Part shown: piece by piece, positions 1 to 6,002 of the stretch
How the letters are laid out: each line of letters opens with the position of its first letter
Position numbering within the stretch: the first letter of the stretch is position 1
NCBI GenBank assembly: GCA_004297315.1
Contig: SCTU01000315.1
Location: forward strand, 1 to 7,934
DNA from: Dehalococcoidia bacterium
GTDB taxonomy: Bacteria; Chloroflexota; Dehalococcoidia; UBA2979
Reading direction: 5' to 3'
DNA length: 7,934 nucleotides
Position numbers and translations under genes: made by a program
The notes under the pieces: model-generated
What the model saw: only the letters and a program-made list of their open reading frames with translations
Database searches by the model: none
Told to the model about the DNA's origin: nothing

Positions 1-1848
1 GACAACGCCGCCGAGGACGGCCAGCCCGGACAGCAGGGCGGCCAGCCCTCACCCATGGGCCAGCGTGGTCAGCAACAGGGCCAGCAGGGCCAGCGCCCGC
101 AGGGCGGCCAAGGCCAGGACGGCCAACCGGGCGAGGCGGGCGGCCCGCAGCAGGGCGGACAGCCCGCAGGCGGCGGCGACCAGGAGCAGCAGTTCCGCGA
201 GATGCTGCAGCGGATCGCAGAGCGCAAGCAGCAGTTCCTCGACAACCTGCCGGAGAACGCGCCGGGCCAGATGAAGGCGCTGCAGGACTACGAGTTCCTG
301 AACCCGGAGGCGCAGCACAAGTTCCAGGAACTCGTCGACCAGTTGCGCCAGGCGATGGCCGGCCAGTTCTTCAAAGACGTCCAGAAGATGGTCGAGGAGA
401 TGTCCGAGGGCGACAAGCAGCGCATGAAGGACATGGTCCGCGCGCTGAACGACATGCTCGCGCAGAAGATGCGCGGGCAGGAGCCCGACTTCGATTCATT
501 CATGCAGCAGTTCGGCGACATGTTCGGGGACAACCCCCCGCAGTCGCTGGAAGAGCTGATGGCGCAGATGCAGGCGCAGATGCAGGCCATGCAGTCGCTG
601 ATGGCCAGCATGCCCGGCGACCAGCGCCAGCAACTCCAAGACATGCTCGCACAGCACCTCGGCGACCCTGAACTCGAGGACGAGATCTCGCAACTCGCGC
701 AGAACCTCGAATTCCTCAACCCCAGCCGCGAGGATCCCTCCTCGTACCCGTTCCGCGGTGATGAGGAGATCGGGCTCGAACAGGCCATGCGTCTCATGAA
801 CGAGATGAATGGCATGGACGACCTGGAGAACGACCTGGAGCGTGCCCAGTACAACGGCGACCTGGACACCGTCGACGTCGACCAGTTGCGCGAACTCCTG
901 GGCGACGACTCCGCGGAGCAGTTCGAGGAGTTGAAGAAGCTGCTCGAGGTCCTCGAGCAGGCCGGCTACGTCCGCCGCGAGGGCGACGAGTGGCAGCTGA
1001 CGCCGCGCGGGACGCGGATGATCGGCCAGGCGGCGCTCGGCGAGATATACAAGCAACTGAAGAAGCAGGGCCTCGGCAACCACCCCGCGCCCGAGTCCGG
1101 CCGCTACGGCGAGCGCCTCGACGAATCGAAGCCGTACGAGTTCGGCGACCCGTTCCACCTCGACCTGCGCAAGACGCTGATGAACGCGATCGAGCGCGGG
1201 GGCCGCGGGACACCCGTGAAGATGAGTCCGGACGATTTCGAGATCTCGCGCAGCGAGCTCGTCACGACGACGACGACCGTGCTGATGGTCGACCTCTCGT
1301 GGTCGATGGCGCTGCGGGGCTCGTTCCAGGCGGCGAAGAAGGTCGCGCTGGCGCTGCAGAACCTGATCAAGTCGCAGTACCCCAAGGACTCGCTCTACAT
1401 CATCGGCTTCTCCGCCTACGCGCGGGAGTTGAAGGCGCACGAGTTGCCCTACGTCCGCTGGGACGAGAGCGTGCTCGGCACGAACATGCACCACGCCCTG
1501 ATGCTGGCAGAGCGCATGCTCGCCAAGCATCGTGTCGGGACGAAGCAGATCCTGATGATCTCCGACGGCGAGCCGACGGCGCACCTGGAGCACGGGCGCT
1601 CGCAGTTCGCCTACCCGCCGAGCCCGATCACCATCCGCGAGACGCTGAAGGCGGTGAAGCGGGTCACGCAGCAGGACATCACCATCAACACGTTCATGCT
1701 GGACCGGAACTACTACCTGAAGGAGTTCGTGAACCAGCTGGCGAAGATCAATGGCGGCCGGGTCTTCTACACGACGCCCGAAAAGCTCGGCGAGTACATC
1801 CTCGTCGACTACGTGACGCACAAGAAGAAGCACCTGACGGGGCGATAG
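1..1848 (+). CDS. VWA domain-containing protein (CoxE/Mg-chelatase-D-like), 5' partial
   Basis: The frame is open from base 1 and ends at TAG 1846-1848, giving 615 residues. The first in-frame ATG (55) lies inside a Gln/Gly-rich tract with no convincing ribosome site, and relatives I recall have about 100 or more residues before this point, so the true start is probably upstream. Counting from base 1, residues 5-65 are low complexity (Gly, Gln, Pro), about 66-330 are acidic and largely helical, and about 410-615 form the VWA domain. The metal-ion-dependent adhesion site is intact: DLSWS at 431-435, Thr494 in GTNMHHA, and Asp522 in SDGEPT. VWA proteins of this type usually partner a MoxR or Mg-chelatase-I-like AAA ATPase and act as metal-dependent adaptors; no AAA gene is in the window, so a partner upstream is inferred. 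No signal peptide or membrane segment is visible in the part seen, which suggests a cytoplasmic location. Family assignment is strong; the cellular role is unknown. Confidence 0.9.
   Translation, partial: DNAAEDGQPGQQGGQPSPMGQRGQQQGQQGQRPQGGQGQDGQPGEAGGPQQGGQPAGGGDQEQQFREMLQRIAERKQQFLDNLPENAPGQMKALQDYEFLNPEAQHKFQELVDQLRQAMAGQFFKDVQKMVEEMSEGDKQRMKDMVRALNDMLAQKMRGQEPDFDSFMQQFGDMFGDNPPQSLEELMAQMQAQMQAMQSLMASMPGDQRQQLQDMLAQHLGDPELEDEISQLAQNLEFLNPSREDPSSYPFRGDEEIGLEQAMRLMNEMNGMDDLENDLERAQYNGDLDTVDVDQLRELLGDDSAEQFEELKKLLEVLEQAGYVRREGDEWQLTPRGTRMIGQAALGEIYKQLKKQGLGNHPAPESGRYGERLDESKPYEFGDPFHLDLRKTLMNAIERGGRGTPVKMSPDDFEISRSELVTTTTTVLMVDLSWSMALRGSFQAAKKVALALQNLIKSQYPKDSLYIIGFSAYARELKAHELPYVRWDESVLGTNMHHALMLAERMLAKHRVGTKQILMISDGEPTAHLEHGRSQFAYPPSPITIRETLKAVKRVTQQDITINTFMLDRNYYLKEFVNQLAKINGGRVFYTTPEKLGEYILVDYVTHKKKHLTGR
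13..195 (+). repeat. Gln/Gly-rich low-complexity coding tract
   Basis: Imperfect repeats of ggccag/cagggcggc units encode a Gly-Gln-Pro-rich stretch (many GQ, GGQ and GQP steps) with scattered Asp and Glu. It lies inside the VWA protein gene, before the helical middle region, and is probably a disordered linker. Short reiterated codons of this kind are prone to slippage and length variation between strains. Confidence 0.7.
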
Positions 1849-1852
1849 GCGG

Positions 1853-1877
1853 GGCCGCCGCCACGAGCGCGGCGGCC
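1853..1877 (+). terminator. GC-only hairpin after the VWA gene, no U tract
   Basis: A perfect 9-bp inverted repeat (1853-1861 with 1869-1877, loop 1862-1868) starts four bases after the stop codon of the VWA gene. All stem pairs are G-C. No run of T follows, so it is not a canonical intrinsic terminator. It may be a weak terminator, a 3'-end stabilising hairpin, or a structure just ahead of the channel gene's ribosome site at 1883-1887. Confidence 0.35.
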
Positions 1878-1882
1878 AAGAC

Positions 1883-1887
1883 GGAGG
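1883..1887 (+). promoter_or_regulatory. Ribosome binding site deciding the GTG start of the channel gene
   Basis: GGAGG lies 10 bases before GTG 1898. The reading frame has no ATG ahead of the first transmembrane segment, so this site supports the GTG start. Confidence 0.7.
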
Positions 1888-1897
1888 TCTCGCCCTC

Positions 1898-2893
1898 GTG
1901 CGACGTCCGATATATCTCGGCGCCATCCTCCTCACGATCGTCGTCGTCGGGGCCTTCTGGTATGGGGTCGTCGAGGACTTCGGATTCGAGGACGGCCTGT
2001 ACATGGCCGTCATCTCGCTCACCACCGTCGGTTACGGCGAAGTGCACCCCCTGGACGCCTCCGGGCGCGCTTTCACTATTGTTTACCTGCTCACCGGCGT
2101 CGGCGTGCTCTTCTACGTCGTCACGGTCGAGGTCGAGACGGTTGTCGTCGGGGGGGTGGCCGACGCGTTCGGCCTGCGGCGGAACCGTGGAAAGGTACGA
2201 CGGATGCACGACCACGTGATCATCTGCGGCTTCGGCCGCGTGGGACGCGAGATCACCGAGACGCTGACGCAGCGCGGCACCCGCCACGTCGTGGTCGACC
2301 TCGACGCCGAAGCGACCCGCGCGATCTCAGGGGAGTACGTTGCGACGGTGGTCGGAGACGCGACGCAGGAGACGACGCTGCGCGAGGCGGGCATCGAGCG
2401 CGCGCGGACGCTGATCGCGGCGGCCGACTCGGACGTGCAGAACACCTATATCGTACTCACGGCACGCGCACTCAACCCCTCGCTCTTCATCGTCGCCCGC
2501 GCTGGCTCGGATTCGGCGGAACGCCGGCTGACGGCCGCGGGCGCGGACAGCGTCGTCTCGCCGTACCAGATGGGCGGCCGTCGCATGGCGCTTGCGGCCG
2601 TGCAGCCCACGCTCAACCAGTTCGTCGACCGGATCACGACCATCGAGGCGGACGGCGGCCACGTCCTCGCGGAGGTGATCGTGGAAGACACCCCGCGCGG
2701 GCTCGTGGGGCGCACCATCGCGGCCGTGACTGCCGAGGTGCCGGCCGTCCACATCCTCGGCATGGAACGCGACGACGAGGGCTTCACCGTGGGCCCGCGT
2801 GGGGCAGTAACGCTGCGGCGCGGCGACCGCCTGTTCGTCTATGGGGACTCCGAAGAGGTGGCGGCGATGGCACGCCAGGCAGGCGCCGGGTAG
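1898..2893 (+). CDS. Two-TM potassium channel with RCK (TrkA-N/TrkA-C) domains
   Basis: The 331-residue product should be an inner-membrane K+ channel gated by a cytoplasmic RCK ring. The start is GTG 1898, ten bases after GGAGG (1883-1887); no ATG fits the N terminus. Domains in order: TM1 about residues 4-23; pore helix and selectivity filter TTVGYGE at 42-48, the K+-channel signature; TM2 about 57-77; a short charged linker; RCK-N about 104-225, with the Rossmann motif GFGRVG at 111-116, acidic Asp134 after beta 2 and GDA at 153-155; RCK-C about 255-328. The layout matches MthK-like channels and length is normal for them. The acidic residue after beta 2 fits binding of a nucleotide such as NAD(H), but the ligand cannot be read from sequence. 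Met103, just before RCK-N, has an AAAGG sequence 8 bases upstream and could be an internal start. The gene follows the VWA gene by 49 bp with no evident functional link. K+ permeation is confident; the gating signal is unknown. Confidence 0.93.
   Translation: MRRPIYLGAILLTIVVVGAFWYGVVEDFGFEDGLYMAVISLTTVGYGEVHPLDASGRAFTIVYLLTGVGVLFYVVTVEVETVVVGGVADAFGLRRNRGKVRRMHDHVIICGFGRVGREITETLTQRGTRHVVVDLDAEATRAISGEYVATVVGDATQETTLREAGIERARTLIAAADSDVQNTYIVLTARALNPSLFIVARAGSDSAERRLTAAGADSVVSPYQMGGRRMALAAVQPTLNQFVDRITTIEADGGHVLAEVIVEDTPRGLVGRTIAAVTAEVPAVHILGMERDDEGFTVGPRGAVTLRRGDRLFVYGDSEEVAAMARQAGAG
2191..2206 (+). promoter_or_regulatory. Possible internal translation start for a free RCK subunit
   Basis: AAAGG at 2191-2195 is followed after 8 bases by ATG 2204-2206 (Met103 of the channel), directly before the first strand of the RCK-N domain. 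MthK is known to produce a free RCK subunit from an internal Met in the equivalent place (Met107), which co-assembles into the gating ring. A similar use here is inferred from position and spacing only. Confidence 0.3.
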
Positions 2894-2903
2894 CGTAAGG
2901 CCG

Positions 2904-2932
2904 TTGCCCCGCGCACCTGGCGGCGGCATGCT
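2904..2932 (+). promoter_or_regulatory. Promoter-like element upstream of the lipoprotein gene
   Basis: TTGCCC (2904-2909) and CATGCT (2927-2932) are separated by exactly 17 bp. The -35 box is a fair sigma-70-type match; the -10 box is weak. It sits in the 70-bp gap between the channel and lipoprotein genes and would give a leader of about 25 bases before ATG 2964. The surrounding 11 bases, 2900-2910, differ at one position from 5951-5961 ahead of the transketolase genes. Confidence 0.3.
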
Positions 2933-2963
2933 GGAACGACCACCGCCCGCGAGAGGCACGACC

Positions 2964-3992
2964 ATGCACCGCCCCAGCCGAGGCTTCCACCACGCCGCCC
3001 TTTACGCGGTCGCCATGTGTGCTGCGCTTGCGACCCTGTTGACCGCCGCGTGCGCCGACGGCGCACCGAAGTGGGACGCGCGGAGCCTCGAGGCGACGGT
3101 GGCGGACCTGCCGTTCACCCCGATCGTTGTGAACTCGAACCTCGGCGTGGGCAAGAACCGCCTGACAGTCGCGCTGTTCGACGACAACCAGGAATTCGTC
3201 ACGGACGCGCAGGTCACGGCAACGTTCTACCACCTGGACAAGGAACCCGAGGGCGAACCGAAGAACCCGCAGCGCGTGGGGGACGCGGTGACGCTGCCGC
3301 CGCACACCCTGAAAGCGGTCGGCGTCGCCCGGCTGGGCAGCGTCATGGTTTCGCGCCTGCCCCGTCCTGCGCTTCAGGACGCCGGCGACGCGCACATCGG
3401 CCATGACAGTACGGTGTACGCGTCGACCGTCGACTTCGACCGGGCCGGCTTCTGGGGGGTCTCGCTGGACGTGAAGACGGCCGGCAAGACGTACTCCGGC
3501 GCGCGCGTCGTGTTCGCCGTGCAGGAGCGGACGATGGAGCCGCGCATCGGCGACCCGGCGATCCCGTCGAAGCAGCTCACCCTGGCGGACGTGAAGAACA
3601 TCCAGGAGATCGATTCCTCCGACACGCCAAACCCGGAGTTGCACGGCATGACGATCGCGGATGCGATCGCCAGCGGGAAGCCCAGCGTGATCGCCTTCGC
3701 CACGCCCGCCTTCTGCCAGACCCGCTTCTGTGGACCGGTGCTCGATCAGGTCGTGACGCCCGCCTGGAACGATTTCAAGGGCAGCGTGAACATCCTCCAC
3801 GTGGAGCCGTACGACATCGCGAAGGCGCGAAGCGGGTCACTGGTCACGGTCCCCGCAGTGCAAGAGTGGAAGCTGCTCGCGGAGCCACTGATCTTCGTGG
3901 TTGGACGGGACGGGGTCATCACCGCGAAGTTCGAGGGGATCATGGACTACCCGGAACTCCGCGCCGCCATCGAGGAGACGTTGAAGAAGTAG
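2964..3992 (+). CDS. Putative thioredoxin-fold lipoprotein with N-terminal YtkA/CopC-like beta domain
   Basis: The chosen start ATG 2964 follows GAGAGG (2951-2956) by 7 bases and gives 342 residues; in-frame ATGs at 2841 and 2929 would overlap the channel gene or lack a signal-peptide layout. Residues 1-29 are a signal sequence ending LLTAAC, with Cys30 a plausible lipidation site (Thr at -3 is less usual), so the protein is probably anchored outside the membrane. Residues about 45-190 look like a beta-sandwich: a segment LFDDNQEFVTDAQVTATF and a later AGFWGVSLDV resemble YtkA/CopC-like domains. Residues about 228-342 look like a thioredoxin fold: strand SVIAFATP, paired cysteines Cys251 and Cys256 (C-X4-C, then GPV), a candidate cis-proline Pro308 before strand LIFVV, and a final helix. 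The spacing differs from the C-X2-C of thioredoxins and C-X3-C of SCO proteins. The role may be extracytoplasmic thiol redox chemistry or metal handling; this is inference. Confidence 0.85.
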   Translation: MHRPSRGFHHAALYAVAMCAALATLLTAACADGAPKWDARSLEATVADLPFTPIVVNSNLGVGKNRLTVALFDDNQEFVTDAQVTATFYHLDKEPEGEPKNPQRVGDAVTLPPHTLKAVGVARLGSVMVSRLPRPALQDAGDAHIGHDSTVYASTVDFDRAGFWGVSLDVKTAGKTYSGARVVFAVQERTMEPRIGDPAIPSKQLTLADVKNIQEIDSSDTPNPELHGMTIADAIASGKPSVIAFATPAFCQTRFCGPVLDQVVTPAWNDFKGSVNILHVEPYDIAKARSGSLVTVPAVQEWKLLAEPLIFVVGRDGVITAKFEGIMDYPELRAAIEETLKK

Positions 3993-4030
3993 GCCGCACA
4001 TCCCTCGATGCGGGTGCCGCGCCTCGGCGA

Positions 4031-4036
4031 TAGGCT
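4031..4036 (+). promoter_or_regulatory. Possible -10 element (TAGGCT) just upstream of the DUF4012 gene
   Basis: TAGGCT ends 7 bases before ATG 4044, so transcription from it would begin at or next to the start codon, implying a leaderless or near-leaderless message. No good -35 box is found 16-18 bp upstream. The likeness to TAGGAT at 5978 is the main support. Confidence 0.25.
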
Positions 4037-4043
4037 CCTCCCG

Positions 4044-5927
4044 ATGCGCCGCCTTCACCTGACCCATCGGCGCGCGCTGATCGCGCTTATCGTGCTGGCC
4101 GCGCTCGTCGCGGTGGCCAGTGCGGACGCCGTGCTGCGCGTCCGCGACGCGCGCGCCGAGGCAAAAGCGGCGATGGCCCTGCTCGACCGTTCGCGCGCGA
4201 CACTGGGGCCGCTTCTGCGGTTCGACACCAGCACGTGGCCGGGACGCGAGGGCTACGCACAGCTTCAAGATGACCTGCGCGCAGCCGAGGGCCATCTCCG
4301 CCGGACGGACGAGCGCCTGGGCTACCTCCAGTGGTTCGACGTCCTCGGCCGTGTCGTGCCGCGCTACGGTCAGTCGATCAGGAACGGCCCGGCCCTCCTC
4401 GACCTCACGATCACCGTGACGCGCGAGGCGGGAGGCGTGTTCGCGGAGGCCGAACCGCTGTTCGTCGGGACGGGGAACTCCGGCGACCGGGCGCGTGACG
4501 TGTTCGTGGAGCGTCACGAGGCGCTGGACGGGCACCTCGCGCGACTCGAGGCGGTCCGGGCGGAATCGCAGCGGCTGGCCGGCGTGCGGTGGGCCGGGCC
4601 AATGGACCGCGCCGCGCGCATCCTGCCGGAACTGGACGCCGACCTCGCGCGTGTGACCTCGGTGCGGTCAACGTCGGCACGGCTTGCGGCGGGCCTGGAG
4701 CCGCTCCTGGGCTACGGCGGGCCACGCTCATACATCGTGCTGGGACAGAACGAGCAGGAAATTAGGCCCACCGGCGGCTTCCTCGGCACGATGGGCGTCG
4801 TGAAGGTCGCCGAAGGCAAAATCGAGGCCTTCGAGTACGCCTCTTCGTACGAGTACGACCCCAAGCCGCCCAAGTTCCGCGTGCCGCCCGAGGACTTTGG
4901 GCGCGGCCTCGGGTCGCGCTACTGGTATGTGCGCGACGCCAATTGGTCCCCTTCGTTCCCGGAGGCTGCCGGCGCCGTGCAGCAGTTCCTGCGCGAGGAT
5001 CGTGGGCTGGAGGCGGACGGCGTGATCGCGGTCGACACGGAGATGCTCCGGCTCCTGCTCGAGGCGCTGGGGCCGATGGACGTGCAGGGCATCGACGTCC
5101 CGCTGACGGCGGAGAACTTCTACGCCGCGCTAGAAGAGGAGATCTTCGGCGAGGAGACCGAGATCGCCGCCAAGAAGCGGACCATCCTCGGCCGTGTACT
5201 GCAGCAGAGCATCGACCGCGTGCAGGCCGCGGATGCCGACAAGGTGCCGGCGCTTGTCGCCGTCCTGCGCCGGGGGGTCGGCGGGCGGCACCTCCAGATC
5301 TTCGGCAACGACCCCCGCGTCGAGGCGATGGCGGAGGCGTTCGGCGCGGACGGCACGATGCGGCGGCGTGACGGACGCGACTTCGTCGCCGTCGTCGACG
5401 CCAACGTCTCCTACTCGAAGATGGGGGCGGCGATCAGCCGCGAAACGACCTACCTCCGGCGAGGCGACGGTCGCGTGGACCTCTTCGTCTCCTGGCGGAA
5501 CGACCTGACGCAGTTCGCGGGCCAGCGTTACAAGCGACTCGGCCAGGCTGCGACGCTCTACGACGCGACGAGCGGCACCTATACGAAGACGAAGGGCGTC
5601 TACGCCAACGTCTTCCGCATCTACCTCCCGCTCGGATCGACGGTCGAGAGTTACGAGGGGTTTACCCCGACGTTTCGGCTCGAACTGGGGATGCTCGTCC
5701 TCGTCGGGCGCGTGGAGGTGGTCGATGGCGAGCAGAGGACGATAGCGATCACGTACCGCCCGGCGGGCACTCCGACCGGTGTCGACGTCTGGAAGCAGGG
5801 TGGCCAGGGGCGCGACCGGCTTCGCGTCCTCGCCGCGAACGGCCGCCAGCAGGACGCGCTCTTCGACGCTGCCTTCGCGCAGGACACCGGCGCGAATTTT
5901 GCGAACGCGGCCACGCTGACGCCCTGA
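4044..5927 (+). CDS. Membrane-anchored DUF4012 domain-containing protein
   Basis: From ATG 4044 the protein has 627 residues. ATG 4008, in frame 12 codons earlier, is the alternative; neither has a strong ribosome site, and 4044 puts the basic N terminus directly before the membrane helix. Residues 11-29 form one transmembrane helix, leaving the rest probably outside the cell. Residues about 35-215 are largely helical with coiled-coil character. The DUF4012 region follows: QNEQEIRPTGGFLG at 235-248 is the family hallmark, with RDANWSPSFPEAA at 297-309, GVIAVDTEML at 326-335 and VVDANVSYSKMGAAI at 450-464 also typical. Length is usual for the family. DUF4012 has no established biochemical role that I know of; its members are often found near cell-surface polysaccharide genes. 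The transketolase pair and flippase-like gene downstream fit that setting. A role in envelope polysaccharide assembly or attachment is inference from context. Confidence 0.9.
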   Translation: MRRLHLTHRRALIALIVLAALVAVASADAVLRVRDARAEAKAAMALLDRSRATLGPLLRFDTSTWPGREGYAQLQDDLRAAEGHLRRTDERLGYLQWFDVLGRVVPRYGQSIRNGPALLDLTITVTREAGGVFAEAEPLFVGTGNSGDRARDVFVERHEALDGHLARLEAVRAESQRLAGVRWAGPMDRAARILPELDADLARVTSVRSTSARLAAGLEPLLGYGGPRSYIVLGQNEQEIRPTGGFLGTMGVVKVAEGKIEAFEYASSYEYDPKPPKFRVPPEDFGRGLGSRYWYVRDANWSPSFPEAAGAVQQFLREDRGLEADGVIAVDTEMLRLLLEALGPMDVQGIDVPLTAENFYAALEEEIFGEETEIAAKKRTILGRVLQQSIDRVQAADADKVPALVAVLRRGVGGRHLQIFGNDPRVEAMAEAFGADGTMRRRDGRDFVAVVDANVSYSKMGAAISRETTYLRRGDGRVDLFVSWRNDLTQFAGQRYKRLGQAATLYDATSGTYTKTKGVYANVFRIYLPLGSTVESYEGFTPTFRLELGMLVLVGRVEVVDGEQRTIAITYRPAGTPTGVDVWKQGGQGRDRLRVLAANGRQQDALFDAAFAQDTGANFANAATLTP

Positions 5928-5945
5928 GGGCCGAGGCGCGGTCAA

Positions 5946-5965
5946 GGAAGGCCGCTGCCCCTTCC
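5946..5965 (+). other. Short inverted repeat in the gap before the transketolase genes
   Basis: GGAAGG (5946-5951) and CCTTCC (5960-5965) can form a 6-bp stem with an 8-base loop, 18 bases after the DUF4012 stop codon. It overlaps the putative -35 box at 5955-5960. No T run follows, so terminator function is doubtful; an operator or chance repeat is equally possible. Confidence 0.2.
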
Positions 5966-5983
5966 GTCGCCTTCGGATAGGAT
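5955..5983 (+). promoter_or_regulatory. Promoter-like element upstream of the split transketolase genes
   Basis: CTGCCC (5955-5960) and TAGGAT (5978-5983) are separated by exactly 17 bp. TAGGAT matches the sigma-70 -10 consensus at four of six positions. Transcription would begin near 5990, just ahead of the GGGGG ribosome site (5991-5995) of ATG 6003. This would drive the transketolase pair and the flippase-like gene. The in-frame ATG at 5982 overlaps the -10 box, which argues against it as the translation start. Confidence 0.4.
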
Positions 5984-6002
5984 GCTCGCCGGGGGACGCG
6001 CG

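Noticed and set aside
1911..1916. TATATC as a -10 box inside the channel gene start
   Set aside because: It lies within the coding sequence, downstream of the GTG start and ribosome site, and has no -35 box 17 bp upstream.
496..2025. 509-residue open frame on the minus strand opposite the VWA gene
   Set aside because: It is antisense to a gene with an intact VWA domain and metal site; its translation is Arg/Val/Leu-rich with no recognisable domain. Long antisense frames are expected in GC-rich DNA with strong third-position bias.
990..2219. 409-residue plus-strand frame overlapping the VWA and channel genes
   Set aside because: It is out of frame with both genes, Arg/Ala/Asp-rich and without domains; both overlapped genes have strong signatures.
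2841..2963. Earlier starts (ATG 2841 or 2929) for the lipoprotein gene
   Set aside because: ATG 2841 overlaps the channel gene and both would put a non-signal segment before the signal peptide; ATG 2964 has a good GAGAGG site.
2784..3800. 338-residue minus-strand frame opposite the lipoprotein gene
   Set aside because: It is antisense to the signal peptide and thioredoxin-like gene and shows no recognisable motif or ribosome site.
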